Below are positions 32,731 through 41,294 of a stretch of DNA of 64,000 bases, in pieces (positions within the stretch are counted from its first letter, which is position 1; each line of letters begins with the position of its first letter). The notes under the pieces are model-generated. The model ran no database searches, had not been told where the DNA came from, and saw only the letters and a list, made by a program, of their open reading frames with translations. Both the position numbers and the translations under genes were made by a program. This stretch comes from Rhodovastum sp963804495. Lineage in GTDB: Bacteria; Pseudomonadota; Alphaproteobacteria; Acetobacterales; Acetobacteraceae. Location: positions 62,001 through 126,000 of the forward strand of contig CAWDQN010000011.1 in NCBI GenBank assembly GCA_963804495.1. Reading direction: 5' to 3'.

Positions 32731-33990
32731 TCACACAATCAACAACGCCCGAAAATCGTTGACATTGGTCAGTGTTGGCCCGGTCACGACCCGGTCGCCG
32801 AGGCGCTCGAAAAAACTGTGGGCGTCGTTGTCGGACAACGCCGCGCGGGCATCCGCCCCGCAGGCGGCGGCGCGCGCCAGCGTATCGGGCATGATCAGCG
32901 CGCCGGCCGCCTCGTCGGTGCCGTCGATCCCGTCGGTATCGCCGGCAATCGCCCAGATGCGCGGCGCCCCGGCCAGCTCGACGGCCAGCGCCAGCAGGAA
33001 CTCGACATTGCGGCCACCGCGCCCGCGCCCGTGCACCGTCACGGTCGTTTCGCCGCCCGAGAGCAGCACGCAGGGGGCGGGGGCGGGCTGACCATGCCGC
33101 TCCACCTGGCGGGCAATGCCGGCCATGACGCGTGCCACCTCGCGGGCCTCGCCCTCGATCGCATCGCCCAGGATGACCGGCGTGATTCCCGCCGCACCCG
33201 CCACCGCGGCGGCCGCCTCCAGCGAGCGCTGCGGCGTTGCGATCAGCGTCGTTTGGGTGCGGGCGAGGCGGGGATCGCCCGGCTTTGGCGTCTCGTCCGC
33301 GGCGGCTGCCAGATGGCGCCGCACCGGCACGGATGGGACGATGCCGTAGCGGTCGAGAATGTCGCGCGCGTCGGCGAAGGACGTCGGGTCAGCGATCGTG
33401 GGGCCGGAGGCGATCACCGCCGGATCGTCGCCGGGCACATCGGAAATCAGCAGCGCGTGGCAGCGGGCCGGCCAAGCGGCGGCGGCCAGCCGACCCCCCT
33501 TGATGGCGGACAGGTGGCGCCGGACGCAATTCATCTCCTGAATGGTCGCCCCGGAGCGCAGCAGCGCCCGGTTGACCGCCTGCTTGTCGTCCAGCGTCAG
33601 GCCCGTCGCCGGCAGAACCAGCAAGGACGAGCCGCCGCCGGAAATCAGGGCGATCACCAGATCGTCTTCGGTCAGCCCCTGCACCAGGCCGAGGATGCGG
33701 CGGGCGGCATCCTGGCCGGCGGCGTCCGGCACCGGATGCGCGGCCTCGACGATGTCGATGTGCCGGCAGGGCGCCGCATGGCCGTAGCGGGTGACCACCA
33801 GACCCTCCAGCGGCGCCGCCCAGTGCGCCTCCAGCGCCGCCGCCATGGCGGCCGACGCCTTGCCGGCGCCAACGACGATGGTCCGCCCGGCCGGTGGGGC
33901 CGGCAAATGCCGCGGCAGGCAGAGGCCGGGGTCGGCGGCGGCGATAGCGGCGGTGAACATGCCCCGCAGCAGCTTGGTGGGTTCAGGCAT
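32731..33990 (-). CDS. gckA: Glycerate 2-kinase (MOFRL family)
   Basis: Converts D-glycerate and ATP to 2-phosphoglycerate; often mislabelled hydroxypyruvate reductase. The 419-residue protein contains VVGAGKASAAMAAALE near the N-terminus, LVIALISGGGSSLLVLP, LISDVPGDDPAVIASGPTIA, and the C-terminal MOFRL domain VLLSGGETTVTVHGRGRGGR with DTDGIDGTDEAAGALI. The ATG at 33990 starts 8 bases inside the end of the broken garR. It completes the aldarate route downstream of the aldolase and tartronate-semialdehyde reductase, and looks intact. Confidence 0.92.
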   Translation of the reverse strand: MPEPTKLLRGMFTAAIAAADPGLCLPRHLPAPPAGRTIVVGAGKASAAMAAALEAHWAAPLEGLVVTRYGHAAPCRHIDIVEAAHPVPDAAGQDAARRILGLVQGLTEDDLVIALISGGGSSLLVLPATGLTLDDKQAVNRALLRSGATIQEMNCVRRHLSAIKGGRLAAAAWPARCHALLISDVPGDDPAVIASGPTIADPTSFADARDILDRYGIVPSVPVRRHLAAAADETPKPGDPRLARTQTTLIATPQRSLEAAAAVAGAAGITPVILGDAIEGEAREVARVMAGIARQVERHGQPAPAPCVLLSGGETTVTVHGRGRGGRNVEFLLALAVELAGAPRIWAIAGDTDGIDGTDEAAGALIMPDTLARAAACGADARAALSDNDAHSFFERLGDRVVTGPTLTNVNDFRALLIV

Positions 33991-34324
33991 GCGGCCTGCC
34001 GATTTCATCATCCGCCGGCAGTTCCAGTGCCCGCGCCATGGCGTCGCGGTCCCAGTTGCCGTGACCAGAGGCGAGGCCCTCAGCGACGCCGTTCGGGCCG
34101 GACAGCACGGCGTCCACATGCGGGGTATCGGGCACCATCAGGACGATGATGTCCGCCTGGGCAGCGACCTCGCGGCCCGACCGGCAGGCGACAGCGCCGG
34201 CATCGAGCAGATCGCGCGGCAGGGGGCCTGTGCTGTGCAGGAACAACGCGTGGCCCGCGGCCTGCAGGTGCCCGGCCATCGGCCGCCCCACAATGCCGAG
34301 CCTGACAAATCCGACCTTGCGCAT
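33983..34324 (-). pseudogene. garR: Tartronate semialdehyde reductase, internally deleted
   Basis: A 113-residue frame that starts like GarR/2-hydroxy-3-oxopropionate reductase (MRKVGFVRLGIVGRPMAGHL, ADIIVLMVPDTPHVDAVLSG) and then jumps after about residue 88 to sequence resembling the extreme C-terminus (WDRDAMARALELPADDEIG). About 180 residues, including the catalytic Lys region, are missing. The glycine motif is also damaged: G-x-G has become V-R-L-G-I-V-G. The frame is open because the deletion is in phase. It lies between the aldolase and gckA, as in aldarate operons. Confidence 0.75.
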
Positions 34325-34357
34325 GCGTTTGCTCCCTTGCTGCATGGTGGCCGCTGC

Positions 34358-35167
34358 TCAGATCGCCGGGCTTGCGCTGTCTCCGCCGATCGCTGCGCGC
34401 ATGCGGGCAACCAGATTGCTGCTGCCGGCAGCGAGAATGCCGGCATCGCTGCCGACCGCCACGAAGGTGAACCCCAAGTCGAAATAGCGCCGCGCGTCGG
34501 CCTCCACCGACGTGATGATGCCGGCGGGCTTGCCGGCGGCGCGGATGCGCGCGCAGGCATCGGCGATCGCGCCCTGCACGTCGGCATGGGCGGCATTGCC
34601 GAGATGGCCGAAATCGGCGGCGAGGTCGCTCGGGCCGATGAACAGCCCGTCCACGCCATCGATGGCCGCAATGTCTTCAAGCGCCGCCAAGGCGCTGCGG
34701 GTTTCGAGCTGCACCAGGACGCAGATGTCCTGCTGCGCAGTCTGCAAGTAGCCGGGCACGCGGCCGAAGCGGTTGGCGCGATGCACGACCGAGACGCCGC
34801 GAATGCCGTGCGGCGGATAACGGGTGGCGGCGACCGCCGCGCGCGCCTCCGCGGCCGACTGCACGAACGGCACCATCAGGCTGCGCGCGCCGATGTCCAG
34901 CAGACGCTTGATGAGCACCGCGTCGTTCCAGGCGACGCGCACCACCGGCTCGGCGGTGCCGGCGGCCAGGCCCTGCAACTGCGCCAGCACGTCCATCGGG
35001 CCGCTTGGCGCGTGTTCGGTGTCGACCACGATCCAGTCGTAGCCGGCATAGGAGAGCACCTCGGTCACGACATTGCTGCACAGGCTGCTCCACAAGCCGA
35101 TCTGCGGCCGCTGCTCGCGCAGCGCGGCCTTCAGCGCGTTCGGGGGCAGGCTGGCGGCTGTGGACAT
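34358..35167 (-). CDS. HpcH/HpaI-family aldolase (2-keto-3-deoxy-aldarate type)
   Basis: A class II pyruvate aldolase of 269 residues: GLWSSLCSNVVTEVLSYAGY, DWIVVDTEHAPSGPMDVLAQ, LMVPFVQSAAEARAAVAATR, GVDGLFIGPSDLAADFGHLG. These are the usual catalytic base, substrate and metal regions of HpcH/GarL. With garR and gckA downstream it would cleave 5-keto-4-deoxyglucarate to pyruvate and tartronate semialdehyde; exact substrate is inferred. The ATG at 35167 has GAGGG about 9 bases upstream. The gene appears intact although its partner is deleted. Confidence 0.85.
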   Translation of the reverse strand: MSTAASLPPNALKAALREQRPQIGLWSSLCSNVVTEVLSYAGYDWIVVDTEHAPSGPMDVLAQLQGLAAGTAEPVVRVAWNDAVLIKRLLDIGARSLMVPFVQSAAEARAAVAATRYPPHGIRGVSVVHRANRFGRVPGYLQTAQQDICVLVQLETRSALAALEDIAAIDGVDGLFIGPSDLAADFGHLGNAAHADVQGAIADACARIRAAGKPAGIITSVEADARRYFDLGFTFVAVGSDAGILAAGSSNLVARMRAAIGGDSASPAI

Positions 35168-35283
35168 CGGTGCGGCCCTCTTCGGGGGATGGACGGACTG
35201 AGTTTCCTCACCCGTAGAACTAGGCGATGGATTGATGCTTGTCTAAGCTAAACCACGGACGGGTCGATCCAGCGTGCACATCG

Positions 35284-35511
35284 ATGTTTGAATTCGGCCA
35301 TTTACGCTGCTGCGTGGTGATCGCCGGGGAACCGCATCTCGGCCGCGCCGCCGCGCGCCTCAACATGACGCAGCCGCCGCTGCCTCGGCAGATACAATTG
35401 CTTGAGCACGCGCTCGCCATCCCCCTGCTGGAGCGCACCAGACGGTCGGTGCGGTGGCTCACGAGCGCGGACGAACGAGGCCGCGGCTGCACCCGGCGTT
35501 TCCTCGGATGA
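35284..35511 (+). pseudogene. LysR-type regulator, HTH remnant
   Basis: MFEFGHLRCCVVIAGEPHLG, then RAAARLNMTQPPLPRQIQLL and EHALAIPLLERTRRSVR: the winged-helix DNA-binding domain of a LysR regulator. The effector-binding domain (over 200 residues) is absent and the frame ends at 35511. It is divergent from the aldolase gene, so it was probably the operon's activator. The Pro in PPLPRQ (usually PPLSRQ) and Cys substitutions suggest drift after loss of function. Confidence 0.8.
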
Positions 35512-35526
35512 CGGCAACATAAAACG

Positions 35527-36275
35527 AGTGGCGTTGTCGGGAGCCAGCGGGAGCGTTGGAAAGGTGCTGGGGCCGGCACTGCTGGTCCGTGGCATGGCGC
35601 TTCGCTCGGCGGGCGGACATCGTCCGCTCTCGCCGGTGGCGCCAGGCGAGAAGGTCCTGTTTGGCGACCTGCGCGATCCCGCGGTGGTCGATCGCCTGGT
35701 CGATGGTGCCGGCGTGCTGATTTACCTCGCCGGCACCAGTGCCGAGCGGCCGTTGCCGGAAATCATCGAGAACACTCTGCGCGGCCTGTACGCCGTCCGC
35801 GCGGGCGCCCGCCGTCATCGCCTCGGCCGCATCGTGTTCGCCAGCTCGATCCACGCCATCGGCATGTACCCCGTGAAGGAAAAGATCTGGCGCGGACTGC
35901 ACCTTTCGTCCCGATGGCTTCTACGGCCTCCGCAAGATGTGGGCGGAGGGCATGGCGCGGATGTACTGGAACAAGCACGGGATCGAAAATATCTGCGTGC
36001 AGGCCGGCTCCCTGCCCGAAGCTCCCGCCGAGTTTGACCATCTCGGCACCTGGCACGGCCATAAGGCCGTCATGCAGCTGCTGCGCTGCATCCAAGTGCC
36101 GACGATCGGCTGTCTCGTGGTCTGGTGCGCGTCGAATAGCACGCGCAGCGATAGGGGCAACGGCGACGCCGAGTGGCTCGGCTACCGGCCGGAGCAGACC
36201 ACCGAGGACGACGCGGCGAAAATTCTGCACCTGCCGGACGCGCTCCACCCGGTCGCGCAGCGCCTGCGCCATTCA
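35527..36275 (+). pseudogene. udh: Uronate dehydrogenase, frameshifted and 3'-truncated
   Basis: An NAD-dependent dehydrogenase of the SDR/epimerase family that oxidises galacturonate or glucuronate to aldarolactone. The first frame has KRVALSGASGSVGKVLGPAL, VLIYLAGTSAERPLPEIIEN and LGRIVFASSIHAIGMYPVKE. After a shift near 35900 the second continues FRPDGFYGLRKMWAEGMARM, GSLPEAPAEFDHLGTWHGHK and LGYRPEQTTEDDAAKI. The usual end (Q-x-GG-x-F) is replaced after AQRL. No clear start codon is left. It fits the uronate to aldarate to pyruvate plus glycerate route of its neighbours. Confidence 0.8.
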
Positions 36276-36331
36276 AGCATTTTGCTTGTACTCCTGCCAA
36301 CCCTCCTGTTCTCTGCGGCGTTTCTCGAGCC

Positions 36332-36541
36332 GGGGAGGTCACGGGGCGGCAGACTGGCGAGGTTGGTCATTTTGGGGATGCCCGTCCTGCGGCGATGGGC
36401 AGCGCCCTGATCGAGCGGGTGATGGAGGCCGGGTCGCTGGTCATCCGCGAGATTGGCGGTGATCGTGCAGGCAAGATCGCGATCCATCGCTTCTTGTCGA
36501 TTCCGGCGTTCATAATTGGTTTGTTAAGGTCCCGACCGTAG
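36332..36541 (+). pseudogene. IS4/Tn5-like transposase, N-terminal remnant
   Basis: A short frame with GEVGHFGDARPAAMGSALIE and then SLVIREIGGDRAGKIAIHRF, resembling the N-terminal DNA-binding domain of Tn5/IS4 transposases (F-G-D-A-R ... D-R-A-x-x-K-A-A-x-R-F). The catalytic domain is missing. It abuts the broken end of udh, so insertion of this element may have truncated that gene. The assignment is based on motif resemblance only. Confidence 0.5.
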
Positions 36542-36780
36542 AGTCGCCACGCAGAGATTAACGCTCAAGGTGCATTGGCTGCCGGCTGCTGCATAGGGAT
36601 GACGATGCCTTACGCTGGCTAACATGAAGTGCCATTTCCGAGGGTGTTGCTGCCGGACTTGGCGGCTAAGCGCCTGCGAACATCGTTTCCCGTCATAGGG
36701 ACGGCGATCGGGTGTGTTTGATGTTGTTAGCCAACACCCGACGCGACGTGAGAGAACATGAAATGCGACGGGAGCGCGCG

Positions 36781-36867
36781 ATGGCTGTTGTCAAAATGAC
36801 GTTGCCTGCACGATCGCTTCCCGCCCGATTTGCGGGCGGCGTGGCTGGGGGGGGGGAATGCCGATGA
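36781..36867 (+). CDS. Short leader ORF running through the G10 tract
   Basis: A 28-codon frame, MAVVKMTLPARSLPARFAGG, then a glycine run coded by the G10 tract and a stop. It has a ribosome-site-like GGGAG about 7 bases before the ATG. Its TGA (36865-36867) overlaps an ATG of the glycosyltransferase gene at 36864 (ATGA), allowing coupled translation. With 8 or 11 G the same frame would read straight into the glycosyltransferase as a 25- or 26-residue N-terminal extension. Whether it is translated is unproven. Confidence 0.45.
   Translation: MAVVKMTLPARSLPARFAGGVAGGGECR
36847..36856. repeat. G10 tract at the glycosyltransferase start
   Basis: Ten G end 1 base before the ATG at 36858. Tracts of this length are classic slippage sites in phase-variable surface genes. 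The tract also lies where the ribosome site of the downstream gene should be, so its length could change translation in two ways: by frame and by spacing. Confidence 0.85.
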
Positions 36868-38864
36868 CCCAGCCAATGCCCCCGAGTGCCGCCAATCACG
36901 TCGGGAATATATCTATCATCGCAACAATGATGCCGCATGTCGGCGGCGTCAGCCACGTCCGCGTCGTCAACCCTCTGCGGGCGCTCGTTGGCCAGCCGGG
37001 ACTCTCGGTGCAGATCCTGACTGACGCCACATTCCCCGACCTGCCGCCCGGCACCGAGGGTATCTGCATCTTGCATCGCGCTATCCTGGCGGGCGAGCCG
37101 GGGCTCGACGTGATTCGCGAGCTTCTGGCCAAGGGCTATATCATCGTCTCGGAATTTGATGACAACCCGGACGTGTTCCAGGCCATGCAAGGTCCGGACG
37201 TGTTCGCGTTCCGCGCTGTGCACGCGGTGCAGACCAGCACCGAGCCCCTCGCCGATATCCTGCGGCCGAAAAATCCCGAGATCGCGATCTTTCCCAATGC
37301 CATGCCGACGCTGCCCGCGATCAGGAATTTTACCGACCCGCGGCGACGCACGCTGTTCTTCGGCGCGCTGAACCGTACGCAGGATTGGGCGCCGCTGCTG
37401 CAGGCGCTGAACGCCGCCGCCGCCAGCCTTGGCGACCGACTCGGTTTTTCCATCGTGCATGACCGCTTGCTGTTTGACTCGCTGGAGACGCCGTACAAAG
37501 CGTTCGTGCCAACCTGCGACTACGAAACCTATCTGCGGCTTCTGGGAGAGAGCGAGATCGCGTTTATGCCGCTGGCCGACACCGCGTTCAATCACGCCAA
37601 GTCGGACCTCAAATTCGTCGAGGCTGGTGCTTGCCGGGTCGCAGCGCTGGCCAGCCCGGTCGTCTACGGTGCGACCATCGAGGATGGTCGCACCGGATTG
37701 CTGTTTCGCACGCCGCAGGAATTGCTTCACCGACTGGCATGGCTGGTCGTCAACCCCGATGCGGTGACGCTGGCCGACGCAGGGCGGGTGTGGGTCGCCG
37801 AGCACCGTATGCTGGCCGATCAGACCCAAGCGCGGATTGGCTGGTATCAGATGCTGGTCACCCGGCGTGCCGCGTTGACCGCCGCCCTGCTCGCGCGCGT
37901 GCCAGAACTGGCAACCCCGCGGCCTGGCTTTGTGGCGATGCCGGGGGCAGCCCAGGAAGCCGGGCCGTCCGCCGTCGATACGGGGAGACCGACAGCAATG
38001 TCGGATAGCGGATCGCTTGGCGCAATTGCAATAAAGCATGGTAGCGTTAAATGGGGCGCTCATGGCTACACCCGGAATTATGAAAAGCAATTCTCGCCTT
38101 TTCGCGACAAGAAAATCAATATTTTAGAACTTGGAGTTAGTGGATACGAAGATCCAACGACGGATGGCGCGTCCCTCAGAATGTGGCGCGACTATTTTCC
38201 GAAAGCGCAAATTTTTTCGGTGGATTTTGTTAATAAGGACTACCGTGAGACCGACCGGATTCGGATATATCAAGGGAGCCGGGACGACGGCAAATTATTG
38301 CGCAGCATGAGCGACGATGCCGGAGGTTTTGATATCGTAATCGATAATGTAAATCATCAACACGAACATGGCGTAGCCACATTTAATATGGTTTTTCCAC
38401 TTCTTAAAAACGGCGGGCTGTACGTTGTCGCCGATGCCAGAATTTCGTATTGGCCGAAATTTGGCGGCTCTATAAGCGGTTTTGAACCCACGCAATCAAC
38501 CGTCGGGTTCTTCACGGAGCTTATGCATGGCCTCAATCACGCGGAGGTCGCCTCCGAAGCATATCAAAACTCTCTTCTATACGCGGAAATTAATTCAATA
38601 CATATATATCGCAACGCCATATTTGTTGAGAAAAATAATGATATAGAAGAAACCAACGGTCTCCGAACTCATCCAGCCCGCCAACCGGCCAACGCAGCTG
38701 TCAGCGAACCGAACGATTTTGCGTGGCTCGCGGACATACTGCGAACCCATGCCACTGGTATTCCCAGGCCAGTTGCCGGCGACGTACGGCGCCGAACTCG
38801 CCGGCGCGCCGGTGCATCACGTCATCAATGCCGCCGAGCTAGTCCGCCGCGACGGAATGGATGA
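36858..38864 (+). CDS. Glycosyltransferase fused to a class I SAM-dependent methyltransferase
   Basis: A 668-residue protein. Residues about 15-375 are a glycosyltransferase of the GT-B/CgeB-like kind (TMMPHVGGVSHVRVVNPLRA, FEFDDNP-like VSEFDDNPDVFQAM, FMPLADTAFNHAKSDLKFVE, GRTGLLFRTPQELL). Residues about 381-605 are a methyltransferase (MSDSGSLGAIAIKHGSVKWG, INILELGVSGYEDPTTDG, FDIVIDNVNHQHEHG). DNA from about 38030 to 38670 is clearly AT-richer than its surroundings, suggesting an acquired module. The last 39 codons overlap the next gene in another frame. Internal Met381 has GGGGAG upstream and could start a separate methyltransferase. ATG 36858 or 36864 may be used. Confidence 0.8.
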   Translation: MPMTQPMPPSAANHVGNISIIATMMPHVGGVSHVRVVNPLRALVGQPGLSVQILTDATFPDLPPGTEGICILHRAILAGEPGLDVIRELLAKGYIIVSEFDDNPDVFQAMQGPDVFAFRAVHAVQTSTEPLADILRPKNPEIAIFPNAMPTLPAIRNFTDPRRRTLFFGALNRTQDWAPLLQALNAAAASLGDRLGFSIVHDRLLFDSLETPYKAFVPTCDYETYLRLLGESEIAFMPLADTAFNHAKSDLKFVEAGACRVAALASPVVYGATIEDGRTGLLFRTPQELLHRLAWLVVNPDAVTLADAGRVWVAEHRMLADQTQARIGWYQMLVTRRAALTAALLARVPELATPRPGFVAMPGAAQEAGPSAVDTGRPTAMSDSGSLGAIAIKHGSVKWGAHGYTRNYEKQFSPFRDKKINILELGVSGYEDPTTDGASLRMWRDYFPKAQIFSVDFVNKDYRETDRIRIYQGSRDDGKLLRSMSDDAGGFDIVIDNVNHQHEHGVATFNMVFPLLKNGGLYVVADARISYWPKFGGSISGFEPTQSTVGFFTELMHGLNHAEVASEAYQNSLLYAEINSIHIYRNAIFVEKNNDIEETNGLRTHPARQPANAAVSEPNDFAWLADILRTHATGIPRPVAGDVRRRTRRRAGASRHQCRRASPPRRNG

Positions 38865-40602
38865 CAAGGGGGCGAACCGTGCGGTCATCGACGCCTACCG
38901 GATTTGGCTGGAAGCCAACGGCCACCATTCGGCCCACCTGATCGTCGGCTGGTTCAACCTTGGCGCGGAGTTGGGAAGGGCCGGCTGCCCTTCTGACGCC
39001 ATCGCTGCCTACCGCAATGCTCTCGTGGTACAGCCCGATTTTTACCAGGCAGCGGTCAACCTCGGACTGACGCTGGAGGCGCAGGGTCAGCCTGATGCTG
39101 CCCTGGAGGCGTGGGGCAAGGCGCTACAACCGGGCACGGCGCGCACCGCGCTGCTGAACCATCGCGGCCGGCTGCTGGAGGCGCATGGGCACTTGGAGGA
39201 TGCCGAACGCGAGCTACGCGCCAGCCTGATGGTCGATCCCGACCAGCCGGACGTGATCCAACACTTCGTCCATCTGCGCCAGAAGGCGTGCCTGTGGCCG
39301 GTGCTGGCCGACACCATCCCGGATCTCTTGCCGGCCGCATTGCGGCAGCATGCAGGGCCGCTCGGCGCGCTCGCGCTGACCGACCGCGTCAGCGAGCAGC
39401 GACAGATCACCGCCGAGTGGATCGAGCGACGGACCACGCCGGCAGCGCAGCGGCTGAGCCCGGCGGAGGGATATCAGCACGACCGCATTCGGATCGGCTA
39501 CCTGTCGTCGGATTTCTGCAGCCACGCCATGAGCTACCTTATCGTCGAGTTGTTCGAGAACCACGACCGCAGTCGCTTCGAGGTGATCGGCTACTGTTCC
39601 AGCCCGGAGGACGGCAGCGCGATCCGGCAGCGCGTGCTCGCTGCCTTCGATCAGGTCCGGATCATCCGACACTTGTCCGACGAGCAGGCTGCCCGCGTCA
39701 TTCGCGAGGACGAAATCGACATCCTGGTCGACCTGAACGGCCTGACCGCCGGGGCGCGCATGCAGATGCTGCGGTACCGACCGGCGCCGGTCCAGGCGAC
39801 CTATCTCGGCTTCATCGGTCCTGTACCACTGCCCGAGTTGGACTGGATGTTCTGTGATGACGTGGTGGTGCCGCCTGCAGTCGCCCACGAATACCACCCG
39901 GCGCCACTGGCCATCGGCCCCTGCTATCAGGCCAACGACAGCCGTCGCACGATCGTGCCTGCTACGCGGGTTGAGATCGGGCTGCCGCAGGACCGGTTCG
40001 TGTTCTGTTGCTTCTCGCGCCATTACAAGATCACAGAGGAGATGTTCGGCGCCTGGATGACCATATTGCACCGCACAGACCCGGCAGTCTTGTGGCTAGC
40101 CGAAGACAATCAATGGTCGCGACGCAACCTGCTGGCACACGCCGCCGCCGCTGGCATAGGCCCGGAGCGGATCAAGTTCGCGAACCGTACCGATCCGGCG
40201 CATTACATCGGCCGGATGGCGCAGGCGGACCTGTTCCTCGACACCTTCCCGTACAACGCTGGCACGATCGCCAGCGACGCCATCCGCATGGGTCTGCCGC
40301 TGCTGACGTTGGCCGGGCAGTCCTTCGCCTCGCGCATGGCCGCCGGACTGCTCACCGCCGTCGGCGCAAAACAGGAAATCATGAGGAGCATCGACGACTA
40401 CATTGGCACCGCAGTGGCCCTGGCGAACGACCGGACGGCCTACGAAGCATTCAAGTCGGCTGGGGCTGGGCTGGGTTGGCAGCGAACGATCGGCAATATC
40501 AGCAGCTTTACTGCCCAGTCCGAAGCCGCGCTGGCGCATATCGTCGTCAAACCATCTTCACGATCCGCCCAAGCGCTACAACCGGCCATGGCGGACGCAT
40601 AG
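38749..40602 (+). CDS. TPR / O-linked GlcNAc transferase (SPINDLY-type, GT41)
   Basis: A 617-residue protein. TPR repeats lie in about residues 60-180 (VGWFNLGAELGRAGCPSDAI, AAVNLGLTLEAQGQPDAALE). A GT41 catalytic region follows: RIRIGYLSSDFCSHAMSYLI, DEIDILVDLNGLTAGARMQM, RPAPVQATYLGFIGPVPLPE, FVFCCFSRHYKITEEMFGAW and LFLDTFPYNAGTIASDAIRM. Bacterial members glycosylate proteins or act in surface glycan synthesis. The ATG at 38749 is preferred; a TTG at 38719 would add 10 residues. It overlaps the fusion gene by 116 bases and probably works on the same glycan. Confidence 0.88.
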   Translation: MPLVFPGQLPATYGAELAGAPVHHVINAAELVRRDGMDDKGANRAVIDAYRIWLEANGHHSAHLIVGWFNLGAELGRAGCPSDAIAAYRNALVVQPDFYQAAVNLGLTLEAQGQPDAALEAWGKALQPGTARTALLNHRGRLLEAHGHLEDAERELRASLMVDPDQPDVIQHFVHLRQKACLWPVLADTIPDLLPAALRQHAGPLGALALTDRVSEQRQITAEWIERRTTPAAQRLSPAEGYQHDRIRIGYLSSDFCSHAMSYLIVELFENHDRSRFEVIGYCSSPEDGSAIRQRVLAAFDQVRIIRHLSDEQAARVIREDEIDILVDLNGLTAGARMQMLRYRPAPVQATYLGFIGPVPLPELDWMFCDDVVVPPAVAHEYHPAPLAIGPCYQANDSRRTIVPATRVEIGLPQDRFVFCCFSRHYKITEEMFGAWMTILHRTDPAVLWLAEDNQWSRRNLLAHAAAAGIGPERIKFANRTDPAHYIGRMAQADLFLDTFPYNAGTIASDAIRMGLPLLTLAGQSFASRMAAGLLTAVGAKQEIMRSIDDYIGTAVALANDRTAYEAFKSAGAGLGWQRTIGNISSFTAQSEAALAHIVVKPSSRSAQALQPAMADA

Positions 40603-41294
40603 CGGGCAGGGCGGTTCAACCTGGGCAATCGGGTGAAGCCGTACGCGAGGAAATGCCCGCGCAAGAAAGCTGCACAGGGAGGCGGAGAGACGGCGAGAAG
40701 CCTGTCAATGATCGCCGCCAGGGTCGCAGGGTGCATGGATATGCCTCCTTCGAACTCACCGTCTTCCTGCACATCCTTTCCTTTCTCGCTATGCACCACA
40801 GCGGCCGGGCCGTTCACTCGATTGCCTGGCTGTTCAACACTACCGGATGCCGAGCTTTTTTTGGAGCTTGTTGAGCGTCGCTTTTCGCCGCCGGTTGCTC
40901 GCACGCAGGATTCTGCCAAAGCGGCGTGGAACGGACAACCGGGGTCGTAAGGCGGCGTTGCACACGGTCTCGGTGAAAAGGGCAAGGCACCCGCGCGGCT
41001 CGAACGGCGTTGTGACGTGCGGCGATCCCGGCCACCAACACATTGGAGCGGCGATCAGCCGGATTGACAGCGAAGAAATGGGATCCACTGTCATCCCGGT
41101 TGCGGCGATCATTGAGCATCAACTCAACAGTCGCGCTTTCCCGCACGGAGACGCGGGCCGCACAAGCGGAGCCGCCAAACGTTGGGGGGAAGAGACATCA
41201 TTTTCTGGGGGCGGCTTGGCAGGTTTGTGTTGGTGGGCTGAAGCCCACGATCACTGGCCGGCGCGGCGTTATTCTCGCTGTCCACCCAAACCAC
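40603..41294. other. Region without a supported gene between OGT and cobF
   Basis: Nearly 700 bases with no convincing coding sequence. A minus-strand frame starting at 40736 has a strong ribosome site (AAGGAGG, 7 bases) but would run about 160 bases into the end of the OGT gene and has no family resemblance. Other frames are basic and low-complexity. A hairpin with 6-bp arms GTGGGC/GCCCAC at 41233-41248 lies beyond the cobF stop and may end that operon. Confidence 0.5.

Noticed and set aside
40440..40736. Minus-strand 98-codon gene with a strong ribosome site
   Set aside because: It would overlap the OGT gene by about 160 bases tail-to-tail and shows no recognisable family; the ribosome-site match alone is not enough.
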